Source: JALZAA01 sp035938395 (GTDB lineage Bacteria; Actinomycetota; Acidimicrobiia; IMCC26256; JACDBD01). Taken from it: a stretch of 64,000 bases of DNA. The stretch is taken from contig DASZGY010000021.1 of assembly GCA_035938395.1 (NCBI GenBank), positions 1-64,000 of the forward strand, written 5' to 3'. This document shows, piece after piece, positions 43,707 through 52,322 of this stretch. The notes below the pieces were generated by a model. It was not told the DNA's origin. It was given only the letters and a program-made list of their open reading frames with translations, and searched no databases. Both the position numbers and the translations under genes were made by a program. Position 1 is the first letter of the stretch, and the number at the start of each line of letters is the position of its first letter.

Positions 43707-44150
43707 GTGCCTCCGGCGAAGAGACGTACAGCACGGAAATCAGCTAGGAAGACAGCACGGAAGCCGGCGAAGCGCCGCACAACGACGCGTCGCCGGACGA
43801 CACGCAAGTCGACGGCACGGAAGCCGGCGAAGCGGCGGCGTAAGGCAGCTGCGGCCAAGCCGGTCAAGCGCCGTCGTCGCAAGGCCTCGGCGAAGAAGGC
43901 GCCCGCAAAGCGTCGTCGTCGTAAGGCCACGGCGAAGAAGGCGCCCGCAAAGCGTCGTCGTCGCAAGGCTGCGGCGAAGAAGGCGCCCGCCAAGCGTCGT
44001 CGTCGCAAGGCGGCGGGCGCGGCGAAGCCGGTCAAGCGGCGTCGTCGTAAGGCTGCCGGTACTGCGAAGCCCGTCAAGCGGCGTCGTCGCAAGGCTGCGG
44101 CGAGCAAGACGGCAAAGCGGCGTCCGGCGAAGAGGCGGGCCCGCCGGTAA
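43707..44150 (+). CDS. Histone H1-like Lys/Arg-rich basic protein
   Basis: This protein of about 147 residues is almost entirely Lys, Arg and Ala, built from tandem units such as AKKAPAKRRRRKA with a 14-residue period, followed by two AKPVKRRRRKA units. It resembles eukaryotic histone H1 tails and the C-terminal tail of mycobacterial HupB, and should bind DNA or RNA non-specifically. Start candidates are GTGs at 43698, 43701 and 43707; the last has AAAGGTGG best spaced. It lies in the same reading frame as hup, with no other stop between, so it looks like a HupB tail separated from its HU domain. Confidence 0.85.
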   Translation: MPPAKRRTARKSARKTARKPAKRRTTTRRRTTRKSTARKPAKRRRKAAAAKPVKRRRRKASAKKAPAKRRRRKATAKKAPAKRRRRKAAAKKAPAKRRRRKAAGAAKPVKRRRRKAAGTAKPVKRRRRKAAASKTAKRRPAKRRARR

Positions 44151-44183
44151 CCGGCGAGTTCCACAGCTTCAGCAAAGGTGAGG

Positions 44184-44206
44184 AGGGGGCCTTCGGGCCC
44201 CCTTCT
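44184..44206. terminator. Terminator between basic protein and PIG-L genes
   Basis: AGGGGGCC pairs with GGCCCCCT around a TTCG tetraloop, followed by TCT. It lies between convergent genes and can serve both directions. Confidence 0.75.
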
Positions 44207-44226
44207 CGCGACCGGACGCCGCCGAG

Positions 44227-44955
44227 TCACACCTTATCGAGGAGCTTGAACCCTTCGGCGGGCCCGATCCCGGACGCCCGGCCGGCCGCCTCCGCCTCGC
44301 CCCGGACCCGCCCCACGAAGCCCTCGAGCTGGGCGTCGCTGTCGGGGGCGGAGGCGTCGATCCGCATGGTGGACGGCCACTGGCTGCGGTGGCACAACAG
44401 GGCCCGGATCTTGGTGTCCACGTGCCGGTCGACCGCCTCGAGGTGGTCCACCTCCTCCGCCTCGAACAGGAGAATCCGTCCCGGGCGATGCGCCGGCAGG
44501 TGCTGCTCGGGGAAGTAGTGGTGATCACGGGCGGCGACGACCCCGTCGAGCACGAGCCACCCGGCGTGGCGATGGTCGGGGTGGAGTCGGTACCGCTTCC
44601 ACGGATCGTGGCCCAGCACGACGTCCGGTCGGGCCCGCCGAATCGCCTCGCAGACCAGAGCCCGCTCGGCCAACCCGCTGCCGAGCTCGCCGTCGGGCAC
44701 GCCGAGGAAATCGACACCGGCGAGGCCGAGGACGGCGGCGGACGCGTCCTGCTCACGGCGGCGGGTCGCGACCAGCGCCTCGAGGTCGGCGGCCGGATCC
44801 CAGGTCCCCTTCGAGCCGTCGGTGAGCACGAGCAGGCGGACCTCGGCGCCCGCTTGCGCCCACTTGGCCAGCGTGGCGCCGCACCCGAACTCGACGTCGT
44901 CGGGATGGGCGCCGATCGCGAGCGCCCGCGCCGGTATGGGCAGGTCAGGGGACAA
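44227..44955 (-). CDS. PIG-L family deacetylase (LmbE-like)
   Basis: This protein of about 242 residues is a zinc-dependent N-acetylglucosamine deacetylase-like enzyme, with metal ligands in AIGAHPDDVEFGCG and HPDHRHAG. Relatives include MshB (mycothiol) and Mca. The start is uncertain: the TTG at 44955 overlaps the end of cofC by 11 bases and puts the HPDD motif near the N-terminus, while the open frame runs to 45060 through cofC. It is co-directional and coupled with cofC. A mycothiol-related role is possible but unproven. Confidence 0.85.
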   Translation of the reverse strand: MSPDLPIPARALAIGAHPDDVEFGCGATLAKWAQAGAEVRLLVLTDGSKGTWDPAADLEALVATRRREQDASAAVLGLAGVDFLGVPDGELGSGLAERALVCEAIRRARPDVVLGHDPWKRYRLHPDHRHAGWLVLDGVVAARDHHYFPEQHLPAHRPGRILLFEAEEVDHLEAVDRHVDTKIRALLCHRSQWPSTMRIDASAPDSDAQLEGFVGRVRGEAEAAGRASGIGPAEGFKLLDKV

Positions 44956-45520
44956 GGAGATCGAGCCGGTGGAGGTCGTCGGGCACGTCGACGTCGAAGG
45001 CCAGCTCGGGGTCGCGCACGACGCGGAAGCCGAGGCCGAGCCGTCGGGCCTCGGCGGCATGCCGCCGGAACGACCCCTGGCCGTAGGCGAACCGGAAGGG
45101 CACGTCGACGGGCACCGACAGCACTGTGGTGCCGTCGTCGCGGTGACACGGCACGATCGCCACGACCGGGCGGGCGCCGTCGCGTCCGAGCGCCGCGAGG
45201 CTCCGGGCGAAGGGCAGATCGGCGTGCGCGATTACCGCGCGAGCACAGCCGCGTGTCGCCACCCATCCACGTCCCACGGCGGCGGCGTCGTCGAGCGTCC
45301 CGGGATCGTCGACGACGTCGAGCCCGCGGGATCGTGCCCAGTCGCGCACGTCGGACGCGCTCGACACGACGACGGTGGGAAGCTCACCCGACGCCGCCCC
45401 CACGCGGTCAGCCAGCTTGCGAGCGAGATCGGTGCGCGTCTCGTCGTCGAGCTGCGCGGCGAGTCGCGCCTTGCCCAATGCGAACGCTCGCACCGGGATC
45501 ACGACGCCCGTACCGGTCAT
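44945..45520 (-). CDS. cofC: 2-phospho-L-lactate/PEP guanylyltransferase
   Basis: CofC (FbiD) activates 2-phospholactate or phosphoenolpyruvate with GTP for coenzyme F420 synthesis. The 191-residue protein begins VVIPVRAFALGKARLA, the nucleotidyltransferase signature of this family, and has HADLPFARSL and FDVDVPDDL. F420 use is supported by several F420/FMN split-barrel proteins elsewhere in the window (56762-58206). It is divergent from plsC with 117 bp between starts; that gap holds a perfect ACGCAT-GCGA-ATGCGT inverted repeat at 45553-45568. Confidence 0.9.
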   Translation of the reverse strand: MTGTGVVIPVRAFALGKARLAAQLDDETRTDLARKLADRVGAASGELPTVVVSSASDVRDWARSRGLDVVDDPGTLDDAAAVGRGWVATRGCARAVIAHADLPFARSLAALGRDGARPVVAIVPCHRDDGTTVLSVPVDVPFRFAYGQGSFRRHAAEARRLGLGFRVVRDPELAFDVDVPDDLHRLDLLVP

Positions 45521-45580
45521 TCACGACTCCGCGACGCACGCCGAAGGTCGAAACGCATGCGAATGCGTATGCTACCGGGC

Positions 45581-45626
45581 GGCGACGTCGGCTCTGCCGA
45601 CGGTCGCCGGAGCTTGCGACGGCGAC
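45581..45626 (+). repeat. Dispersed leader repeat, copy 3
   Basis: GGCGAC-G-TCGGC pairs with GCCGA-C-GTCGCC around a TCT loop with one bulged G. It is followed directly by the box GGAGCTTGCGACGGCGAC. It lacks the CAAAGCC segment present in other copies. TATGCT at 45568-45573 ends seven bases before the element, so transcription probably starts at its first base. The TTG of plsC is 11 bases after its end. Confidence 0.87.
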
Positions 45627-45637
45627 AGGGAGAGACT

Positions 45638-46378
45638 TTGGAACCGGTGTATTCCGCTGCTCGCACCGTCTTGTTGCCACCGCTGCACTACGGGATGAAA
45701 TGGACGATCGAAGGCGCGCACCTCGTTCCGCCGCGCGGGCCCGTGATCCTCGCCAGCAACCACACTTCGTACCTCGACCCGCTCGCACTCGCTTACCTCG
45801 CCGACCGCCGTCACCGCCGGGTGCGCTTCCTGACCAAGGCCGAGCTGTTCGACAAACAGCCGCTCGGCTTCCTGTTGCACCAGGTCCGTCAGATCCCCGT
45901 CGTGCGCAACTCGCCGACGGCGGCCGGATCCCTCGAGTTGGCGGTCGAGGCGCTCGGGCGGGGCGAGTGCGTCGCGATCTTCCCCGAGGGGACGATCTCG
46001 CTCGACCTCGAGCCGATGGCGGGGAAGTCCGGCACGGCCCGGCTCGCCGCGCAGTCCGGGGTGCCCGTGACGCCCGTCGGACTCTGGGGCGCGCACCGCA
46101 CGTTGTTCAAGGGCCGGAAGCCGAACTGGCAGTGGGGCGTGGCGGAGACCGCAGTGGTCGGAGCGCCCGTGCGGGTCCACGCCGACGACGACATCCCCGA
46201 CGCGACCGACAGGATCATGGGTGCGATCGCCGGCTGCGTGGCGCGGGCACGCGAGATCTACCCGCAGCGACCGGGGCCGGGAGACGACGGGTGGTGGCAG
46301 CGCGGTCCCGAGACGGCTCGGGTTCGCCCCGCGAATCGGACCGACGACCGCGCCGACGACGTCGAGACGGCCACGTGA
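45638..46378 (+). CDS. plsC: 1-acyl-sn-glycerol-3-phosphate acyltransferase
   Basis: This 246-residue membrane-associated acyltransferase has the NHTSYLDP (NHx4D) catalytic motif, AIFPEGTISLD (FPEGT) and PVTPVGLWG, and would acylate lysophosphatidic acid. The TTG at 45638 is chosen because GGGAGAG lies just upstream at the end of repeat copy 3; a GTG three codons later is the alternative. The stop overlaps the gpsA start by four bases, so the pair supplies successive parts of glycerophospholipid synthesis. The C-terminal 35 residues are charged and probably disordered. Confidence 0.9.
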   Translation: MEPVYSAARTVLLPPLHYGMKWTIEGAHLVPPRGPVILASNHTSYLDPLALAYLADRRHRRVRFLTKAELFDKQPLGFLLHQVRQIPVVRNSPTAAGSLELAVEALGRGECVAIFPEGTISLDLEPMAGKSGTARLAAQSGVPVTPVGLWGAHRTLFKGRKPNWQWGVAETAVVGAPVRVHADDDIPDATDRIMGAIAGCVARAREIYPQRPGPGDDGWWQRGPETARVRPANRTDDRADDVETAT

Positions 46379-47394
46379 GCGACGGGGCGCGAGTCGCGGT
46401 GGTGGGCGCGGGCTCGTGGGGCACCGCCGTCGCCGCGCTCGTGTCCAACAACGCCGACACCGTGCTCTGGGTGCGCCGGCCCGATCTCGCCGCCACGATT
46501 GCCGAGCGGCACGAGAACCCCGACTATCTCCCCGGCATCGCGCTCCCCGACGCATTGCGGGTCACGTCGGACATCGGTGAGGCGTGCGGCAGCGCGGACG
46601 TCGTCGTGCTCGGTGTGCCGTCGCACGGCATGCGATCGGTGCTGATGGAGGCGGCGGAATTCGTCCGGCCTGCGGTGCCGGTGGTCAGCCTGGCGAAGGG
46701 CGTCGAGCAGGGCACGCTGCGACGCATGACCGAAGTGATCGGCGAGGTGCTGCCGACACACCTCCCGGAGCGGATCGGCGTCCTCACGGGCCCGAACCTC
46801 GCACGCGAGATCGCCGCGGGGCAGCCGGCGGCGTCGGTGGTAGCGATGAGTGAGGAAGCGACCGCGCACGAGCTCCAGTCGCTGATCATGACGGTGACGT
46901 TCCGCGTGTATACGAATCCCGATGTGGTCGGGTGTGAGATCGCGGGCGCGCTCAAGAACGTGATGGCGATCGCGGCCGGCATCGCCGACGGGCTCGGCTA
47001 CGGCGACAACACGAAGGCGGCGCTCCTCACCCGCGGTCTCGCCGAGCTCACGCGTCTCGGCATCGCGCTCGGCGGCAACCCGCTCACCTTCTCGGGCCTG
47101 GCCGGCATGGGCGACCTCGTGGCGACGTGCACCAGCACGCAGAGTCGCAACCGCACGGTGGGCGTCGAGCTGGGGAAGGGTCGGCAGCTGGACGACATCG
47201 TGGCCGACATGAAGATGGTCGCCGAAGGCGTGAAGTCGACCGCCGCCGTGCTCGAGCTCGCCCGACGGCAGCGCGTCGAGATGCCGATCGCCGAACAGGT
47301 CGGCGCGGTGCTGTACGAGGGCAAGCGCGCCGAGGATCTCGTCACCGCGCTCATGCTGCGTGAGGCGAAGGCCGAGCTGCACGGGATCACATGA
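46375..47394 (+). CDS. gpsA: Glycerol-3-phosphate dehydrogenase [NAD(P)+]
   Basis: GpsA reduces dihydroxyacetone phosphate to glycerol-3-phosphate for phospholipids. The 339-residue protein shows GAGSWGTAVA for NAD(P), GVPSHGMR, LTGPNLAREIA and the catalytic-lysine region EIAGALKNVMAIAAGI with GLAGMGDLVATC. The GTG overlaps the plsC stop (GTGA). An 18-bp gap separates it from the next gene on the same strand. Confidence 0.95.
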   Translation: MSDGARVAVVGAGSWGTAVAALVSNNADTVLWVRRPDLAATIAERHENPDYLPGIALPDALRVTSDIGEACGSADVVVLGVPSHGMRSVLMEAAEFVRPAVPVVSLAKGVEQGTLRRMTEVIGEVLPTHLPERIGVLTGPNLAREIAAGQPAASVVAMSEEATAHELQSLIMTVTFRVYTNPDVVGCEIAGALKNVMAIAAGIADGLGYGDNTKAALLTRGLAELTRLGIALGGNPLTFSGLAGMGDLVATCTSTQSRNRTVGVELGKGRQLDDIVADMKMVAEGVKSTAAVLELARRQRVEMPIAEQVGAVLYEGKRAEDLVTALMLREAKAELHGIT

Positions 47395-47412
47395 GGCTCC
47401 GGTCGGGATGAC

Positions 47413-48705
47413 GTGACGGAGCGCGCCCCGACCCGCGTCGGGGTCCTCGGCTCCGCCCACCAGGCTCTTGTCGACGATCGCGGCGCGATCACTCCGGACG
47501 GCGCGCGCTGGCAGCTCGACTGGTGGGTCGGCGCCGACGATCGGTGGCATGTCCCGGCGCGTGAGGCCGGGGTCCGTCAGGCGCTCGTCGGCGGGGCGCC
47601 GGTCGTCGAGACGTCCCTGCGCGTGCCCGGAGGCGACGCGGTGGAGCGCGCCTACGGCGTCGGCGGCCCGGCCGGCCTCGTCGCGGTCGAGATCGAGAAC
47701 GCCTCGGGCGCGCCGTTCGTCGCCGCCCTCGTGCTCAGGCCGACGCCGGCCGGCCGCATGCGCGCGATAGGGACGCGCGGGTCGTGGGTGACGGTCGACG
47801 GGCGTCCGGCGCTCCGAACGCCGCGGGCGGCGAAACGGTGGGCCGCGGGAATGGGCGGCGACGCCTTCGAGATGGTCGAGGCCGGCCGGGCGCACGAGAG
47901 CACGTTCACCGGTGTGGGAGGCCGAGGGATGCGACTCGAGGTCGCGTTGCTGCACCCGGTTGCGCACCGGACCAGGCTGCGCTGCGCGCTGGCCGTCGGC
48001 CGCCCGGGCCGCTCGGTGCCGGTGGAGGCCGTCGATCTCTCCCTGCTTCCGGACGCCGCTGTGGCCGCCGCCGGCTGGGACGCGCAGCGGCGCCGCGGGA
48101 TGCGCGTCGTCCTTCCCGATCCTCGGTTGCAAGACGCCGTCGACGCCGGACGCGCTGCGCTCCTGTTGGCCGCGGACGCGCGCCGGCGTCCGAGCGGCGA
48201 GGAGGTCGCCGCCCTCGAGGACTGGGGCTTCGACGGCGAGGCGGCCGCCGCGTGGCGACGGCTCGGAATCCGCGCCCGGGCGCGGGCGTCGCACCGTGCG
48301 CCCGACCCGACGCCGTGGTCGAGCATCCGGAAGCGACTCGCCTCGGCCTCGGCGGCTTTCACCTGGCCCGACGGTCCCGCGCCGTTGCTCGGATCAGTGC
48401 GCGACCTCCTCGTCGGCGCCGGTGTGCGCGCGAGCGACGACGATTCCGCCGCTCTGCTGGTCGAGCTGCCCGCCGAATGGCGCGGCCAGAGCTTGGACGT
48501 GCACGACGCGCCCACGCGCGCGGGGCGCGTCTCCTATGCCGTCCGCTGGCACGGCGCCCGGCCCGCGCTGCTGTGGGAGTGCGAACACCCGATCCGGCTC
48601 AGCGCGCCCGGCCTCGACCGCGCCTGGTCGACCACCGAGCCACGGGGCGAGACCCTTCTTGCCGCGCCCCCGGGCGCGCCGGGCGACGCCGGAGGGTTCA
48701 GCTGA
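47413..48705 (+). CDS. Hypothetical protein beside the alpha-mannosidase
   Basis: I do not recognise this 430-residue protein. It has no signal peptide or transmembrane helix. The N-terminal half looks beta-sandwich-like (LVAVEIENASGAPFVAALVLRP, WVTVDGRPALRTPR) and recalls carbohydrate-handling accessory domains; the C-terminal third is Arg/Ala-rich. It begins with a GTG 18 bp after gpsA and is probably in that operon. Its 3' end overlaps the convergent alpha-mannosidase by 8 bp. A sugar-related role is a guess from fold and neighbour only. Confidence 0.7.
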   Translation: MTERAPTRVGVLGSAHQALVDDRGAITPDGARWQLDWWVGADDRWHVPAREAGVRQALVGGAPVVETSLRVPGGDAVERAYGVGGPAGLVAVEIENASGAPFVAALVLRPTPAGRMRAIGTRGSWVTVDGRPALRTPRAAKRWAAGMGGDAFEMVEAGRAHESTFTGVGGRGMRLEVALLHPVAHRTRLRCALAVGRPGRSVPVEAVDLSLLPDAAVAAAGWDAQRRRGMRVVLPDPRLQDAVDAGRAALLLAADARRRPSGEEVAALEDWGFDGEAAAAWRRLGIRARARASHRAPDPTPWSSIRKRLASASAAFTWPDGPAPLLGSVRDLLVGAGVRASDDDSAALLVELPAEWRGQSLDVHDAPTRAGRVSYAVRWHGARPALLWECEHPIRLSAPGLDRAWSTTEPRGETLLAAPPGAPGDAGGFS

Positions 48706-51454
48706 CGGCGTCGTCCACGCGGAGCGACGCGATCTCCCACGGGCGGAGCTCGACCGCGCCCTCGAACCGCTCGACGGGCCGGCCGACCAGGTCGACCGTC
48801 CAGCCCGTCGCGGGCGCACCGTCGCGTTCGACGGCGGCCGTCGACGGATCGGGGGACGGGTTGAACACGCGCGCCAGCAACCCGCCCGGCTCGCGCAGCA
48901 CCGCCGACACCCGGGCGCCGTCCACCCGCAAGCGCGCCCCGGTGGGCTCGCGGCGCGCGCCCGCCACGCCACCCGCTCTGACGCGCTCGAGCGGGACGAG
49001 CACCTCGTCGGCGGCGTCGTAGAGGTTTGCGTCGCGCCAGTCGCCGCGGTGAGGCAGCAGCGCGTAGTCGAAGGTGCGACGGCCCGGCACCTGCGGGCCC
49101 TCGAGCGGATACGGGTACCCGGCCGGGCTCGCCCGCATCGAGAGCTGCAAGCGGGAGAGGTACCCGGTCGCGCGCAGCAGCGTGAGCGCCATCTCGTCGC
49201 TTTGCTTCCCGTCGTCCGTGACGAGCTCGTATTCCAGCAGTCCGTCGTGGACGATCGCGAGGCCGGCGCTCCCGTCCGAGGCGTCGACGAAGCGGCGCGA
49301 CACGAAGGTCGGGAGGCCGAACTCGTTGGGGCCTCCTTCCGCGGTCAGGCCGCGCTCGACGACGGCGAACGCGCACTCCGCGTGCGACTTCGCCACCGGC
49401 GCGGGGAGCGGGAAGTGCGCCCGTAGCCGGTGGTCACGGCAGGGATTGTCCAACTCGGTGTGGACGCGGAGGAACCTTTCGCCGGTGCGCAGCTCCAGGG
49501 TCGTGTGCACCCCGACAGGGGTCGTGTCGCCCGCACGCTGTTCGCAGGAACGCTCGTCGCCGACAGCGTGCGTCGGCCACTGGTACGTCGCATCGATGCG
49601 CACGCGGGCGCGCACAGGACCGGACTCGAGCTCGGTGACCTCGACGCGCTCGGGCCGGTCGATGACGAGATCCTCGGCGGGCGGGGAGTAGTTGTAGGTG
49701 TCGCCGCCGTCGCCGCCGTCCACCAGTCGTCCGAGGCCGCGCACCGTCAGCCCATCGGCGGTCGTGATGGCGTACGTGCCGTCGCCGTCGACCTCGACGT
49801 GGAGATGCTCGTTGTCGAGCGACGACGGCCCCGACGTGACCGCGCTGGTCGGTCCCGCCCCGGGGGCGACCGTGTAGCTCCGCCAGCCGAAGCCGGGCAC
49901 GTCGTCGGCGGCGAAGATCGCCTCCTGTACCGGCGCCGTGATGACCCGGAAGCGGATCGTCTTGCCCTCGTCGCCGAGCTGCACGAGCTCGTCCCGCAGC
50001 TCGGTCAGGTCGATGTGCGGCTCGCCGGGGTGGGCACCCCGGAAGGTGAGCTCGAGCGCGCCGTCGTCGGCCTCGTCCATGTCGTAGTGGCCGATGCGCT
50101 CACCGGCGAACTCGGGCCCGTTCATCATCTCGATCACCCACCGCACTTTCTGGCCCGAGACGATCGTCGAGAACCCCTCGCCCGTGAGCAGGCCCAGCAC
50201 CTGGGTCGGTCGCGCCTCGCCGTCAGGCGTCACGAAGTGGAACGGCCCCTCCCCGGGGACGCTCACCGACAGCACGCCGCCGCGCTGCGCTTGCGTCGGG
50301 TTCGCGACCAGCGTCGACCCGGCAGGTGTGTCCACCTCGGTGGCGAGCTGCCGCATGGCCTCCCGCGCGAGGACGTCGCCGATCTGGCGTGCCTCGTGGT
50401 AGCGCACCATCACCTGGTCGACGACCTCGTCGTCGCTGCACGCGCACGAGGAGTCGTGGGCGCTGTTCTCCACGAGCTTCTGCCACGCGATCCCGAGGAG
50501 CGCGTCGGGATACCGCTCCGCCGGTACGAACATCGCCGACAGCGGCTCCGCCCGGCGCTCGAGTGCCCGCTCCGCGACCGCGCACGCCTGGTGCACGTCG
50601 ACGCGGTTCGACGCCACTCCCATGAGCACGTTGGCGCGCGCCCCCGATCGCAGCTCGCCCCGGACCGTCGTCAGTCCCTCGGTGGGCTGCTCGGGGAGGT
50701 ATTCGGCGAGCGAGGTGACGACGAACCGGTAGTCGTCCTGGATCTCATTCGCCTCCGCGACGACGCGCCCGAGCCACGGCTGCGGCATCTGGTGGTCGGT
50801 GCCGTTCATCAGCAGCATCGATCCACCGGGGAGCCGGGCCGGGCCGAGCTCGAGCTCGTAGCTCCGCGCCCGCGCGACGAGCTGCTTGGCATCGTCGGGA
50901 AGGTCGCGACCATTCGAGTACGAGCCGTACAGGTACTCGGCGCGCACGGTTGAACCGTCGGGCGCCTCCCACGCGAACGCGGTCTGCGTGACCGTCGACG
51001 GGACGCCGCGCCACACCACCGCATGCTCGAAACCTGCCAGCCGGAGGATCTGCGGCATCTGCGAGATGTGGCCGAACATGTCGGGCAGGTATCCGACCGG
51101 CATCGCGCCGCCGAGCTCGATCGCGCGCCGCAGGCCGAGCTGGAGGTCGCGGACGATCGTTTCGCCCGAGACCATGAACTCGTCCATGAGGACCATCCAC
51201 GGCCCCACCGACAGGCGGCCGGTGGCGGCCAGCCGCCGCAGCGTCTCCGCCGCCTCGGGCCGGACCTCGAGGTAGTCGTCGACGACCACCGTCTGGCCGT
51301 CGAGCAGGAAGCGGGCGTAGCTCAGGTCGTGCTCGAGGAGCGGGAGGAGCGCGTCGAGGAGCCGGACCAGCCGGGCCCGGAACACCTGGAACGGCGCGTA
51401 CCACTCCCGGTCCCAGTGCGTGTGCGGGACGATCCCGACCTTCGTCGGCGGCAT
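48698..51454 (-). CDS. Glycoside hydrolase family 38 alpha-mannosidase
   Basis: This 918-residue protein has the GH38 catalytic domain at the N-terminus: PHTHWDREWYAPF holds metal ligands His and Asp, and GYLPDMFGHISQMPQIL the DxxGH-type motif. A helical three-bundle and a C-terminal beta-sandwich region follow. It removes alpha-linked mannose with retention and is probably cytoplasmic, as no signal is visible. The ATG at 51454 is set by the conserved N-terminus; the frame is open to 51592 without homology. Many actinobacteria have such enzymes for mannan or glycolipid turnover. Confidence 0.93.
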   Translation of the reverse strand: MPPTKVGIVPHTHWDREWYAPFQVFRARLVRLLDALLPLLEHDLSYARFLLDGQTVVVDDYLEVRPEAAETLRRLAATGRLSVGPWMVLMDEFMVSGETIVRDLQLGLRRAIELGGAMPVGYLPDMFGHISQMPQILRLAGFEHAVVWRGVPSTVTQTAFAWEAPDGSTVRAEYLYGSYSNGRDLPDDAKQLVARARSYELELGPARLPGGSMLLMNGTDHQMPQPWLGRVVAEANEIQDDYRFVVTSLAEYLPEQPTEGLTTVRGELRSGARANVLMGVASNRVDVHQACAVAERALERRAEPLSAMFVPAERYPDALLGIAWQKLVENSAHDSSCACSDDEVVDQVMVRYHEARQIGDVLAREAMRQLATEVDTPAGSTLVANPTQAQRGGVLSVSVPGEGPFHFVTPDGEARPTQVLGLLTGEGFSTIVSGQKVRWVIEMMNGPEFAGERIGHYDMDEADDGALELTFRGAHPGEPHIDLTELRDELVQLGDEGKTIRFRVITAPVQEAIFAADDVPGFGWRSYTVAPGAGPTSAVTSGPSSLDNEHLHVEVDGDGTYAITTADGLTVRGLGRLVDGGDGGDTYNYSPPAEDLVIDRPERVEVTELESGPVRARVRIDATYQWPTHAVGDERSCEQRAGDTTPVGVHTTLELRTGERFLRVHTELDNPCRDHRLRAHFPLPAPVAKSHAECAFAVVERGLTAEGGPNEFGLPTFVSRRFVDASDGSAGLAIVHDGLLEYELVTDDGKQSDEMALTLLRATGYLSRLQLSMRASPAGYPYPLEGPQVPGRRTFDYALLPHRGDWRDANLYDAADEVLVPLERVRAGGVAGARREPTGARLRVDGARVSAVLREPGGLLARVFNPSPDPSTAAVERDGAPATGWTVDLVGRPVERFEGAVELRPWEIASLRVDDAVS

Positions 51455-51514
51455 CGGGCCAGGATACGGGCCGCCACCGAGGTCGGTCCTGGGCTCGCCG
51501 TAAGCTCGATCGCC

Positions 51515-51943
51515 ATGCGGGTGGTGCTCGGGTCGGACGAGAAGACCGGGCTGACCGACGCCGTCCGGGACGACCTGGAGCAGCGCGGCCACGACGTCGT
51601 GCTGGTGGGTCCGCCGGGCGGCGAGCCCATCGAATGGGCCGAGGTCGGCGAGCGCGTCGGCGAGCTCGTCGCCAAGGGCGACGTCGACACGGGGGTCCTG
51701 TTCTGCTGGACCGGCACGGGCGCGTCGATCGCCGCGAACAAGGTGCCGGGCGTGCGCGCCGCGTTGTGCACCGACGCCGCCACCGCCGCCGGCGCCCGGA
51801 AATGGAACGACGCCAACGTGCTCGTCATGGGGCTTCGGCTCACGAGCCCCGTAGTGGCCCGCGAGCTCCTCGACGCGTGGTTCGCAACCGAGCCGGACCC
51901 CGGCGAGGCCGACAACATCGCCCGGCTGGAGAGCCGTCGGTAA
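51515..51943 (+). CDS. RpiB/LacAB-family sugar-phosphate isomerase
   Basis: This 142-residue protein matches the RpiB fold: MRVVLGSDEKTG at the N-terminus and the phosphate-binding GVLFCWTGTGASIAANKVPGVRAAL with the conserved cysteine. It would interconvert ribose-5-phosphate and ribulose-5-phosphate or a related sugar phosphate. The canonical CGTGIG loop reads CWTGTG here, so specificity may differ from true RpiB. TAAGCT at 51501-51506 lies eight bases before the ATG, suggesting leaderless transcription. It is divergent from the mannosidase. Confidence 0.88.
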   Translation: MRVVLGSDEKTGLTDAVRDDLEQRGHDVVLVGPPGGEPIEWAEVGERVGELVAKGDVDTGVLFCWTGTGASIAANKVPGVRAALCTDAATAAGARKWNDANVLVMGLRLTSPVVARELLDAWFATEPDPGEADNIARLESRR

Positions 51944-51954
51944 GCTCCCGCCGC

Positions 51955-52008
51955 GGCGACGGCGGCTTTGCCGCCCGTCGCCGCAAAGCCGGAGCTTGCG
52001 ACGGCGAG
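51955..52008 (+). repeat. Dispersed leader repeat, copy 4
   Basis: This copy is closest to the consensus: GGCGACGG-CGGC-TTT-GCCG, one unpaired base, CCGTCGCC, then GCAAAGCC and GGAGCTTGCGACGGCGAG. TAAGCT at 51941-51946 (overlapping the previous stop codon) ends eight bases before it. The GTG of the GYD gene is 10 bases after its end, with AAGGGAA between. Confidence 0.92.
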
Positions 52009-52018
52009 AAGGGAAACC

Positions 52019-52312
52019 GTGCCGACCTACGCGATGCTCACGACACTGGGGCCCGATGGGTGGGCGACCGTCCGCGAGAACCCCGAGCGCATCCGGGAGG
52101 TCACGCGCGAGGTCGAGGGGATGGGCCTGACGGTCATCGCCCAGTACGCCCTCATGGGCCAGTACGACTTCCTCAACGTGATCGAGGCGCCCGACGAGGC
52201 GACGATGGCCCGGGCCGCGATCATGCTGGCGGCGCGGGGCACGATGCGGACCACCACGCTCCAGGCGATCTCCGTCGAAGAGCTGATCCAGAGCTTGAAG
52301 ATCGATAGTTAG
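52019..52312 (+). CDS. GYD-domain protein
   Basis: This 97-residue protein is a small ferredoxin-fold alpha/beta domain of the GYD family (LTTLGPDGWATVRENPERI, ALMGQYDFLNVIEAPDEA), named for its Gly-Tyr-Asp segment (here GQYD). The function of the family is unknown; members are often stress-related and oligomeric. The GTG start follows AAGGGAAA at the end of repeat copy 4. It converges with a small gene on the other strand, with 10 bp between stops. Confidence 0.88.
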   Translation: MPTYAMLTTLGPDGWATVRENPERIREVTREVEGMGLTVIAQYALMGQYDFLNVIEAPDEATMARAAIMLAARGTMRTTTLQAISVEELIQSLKIDS

Positions 52313-52322
52313 CGGATCGCGA

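Noticed and set aside
43830..44150. Possible CRISPR or satellite array
   Set aside because: The 42-bp periodicity encodes protein repeats (KAPAKRRRRKA) in an intact frame; there are no unique spacers.
51955..52008. Mutually exclusive head/middle and middle/tail pairing as a riboswitch
   Set aside because: The tail GCGACGG could pair with CCGTCGC in copies 1, 2, 4 and 6, but the diverged middle arms of copies 5 and 7 lose that pairing while keeping head/middle pairing, so a switch is not supported.
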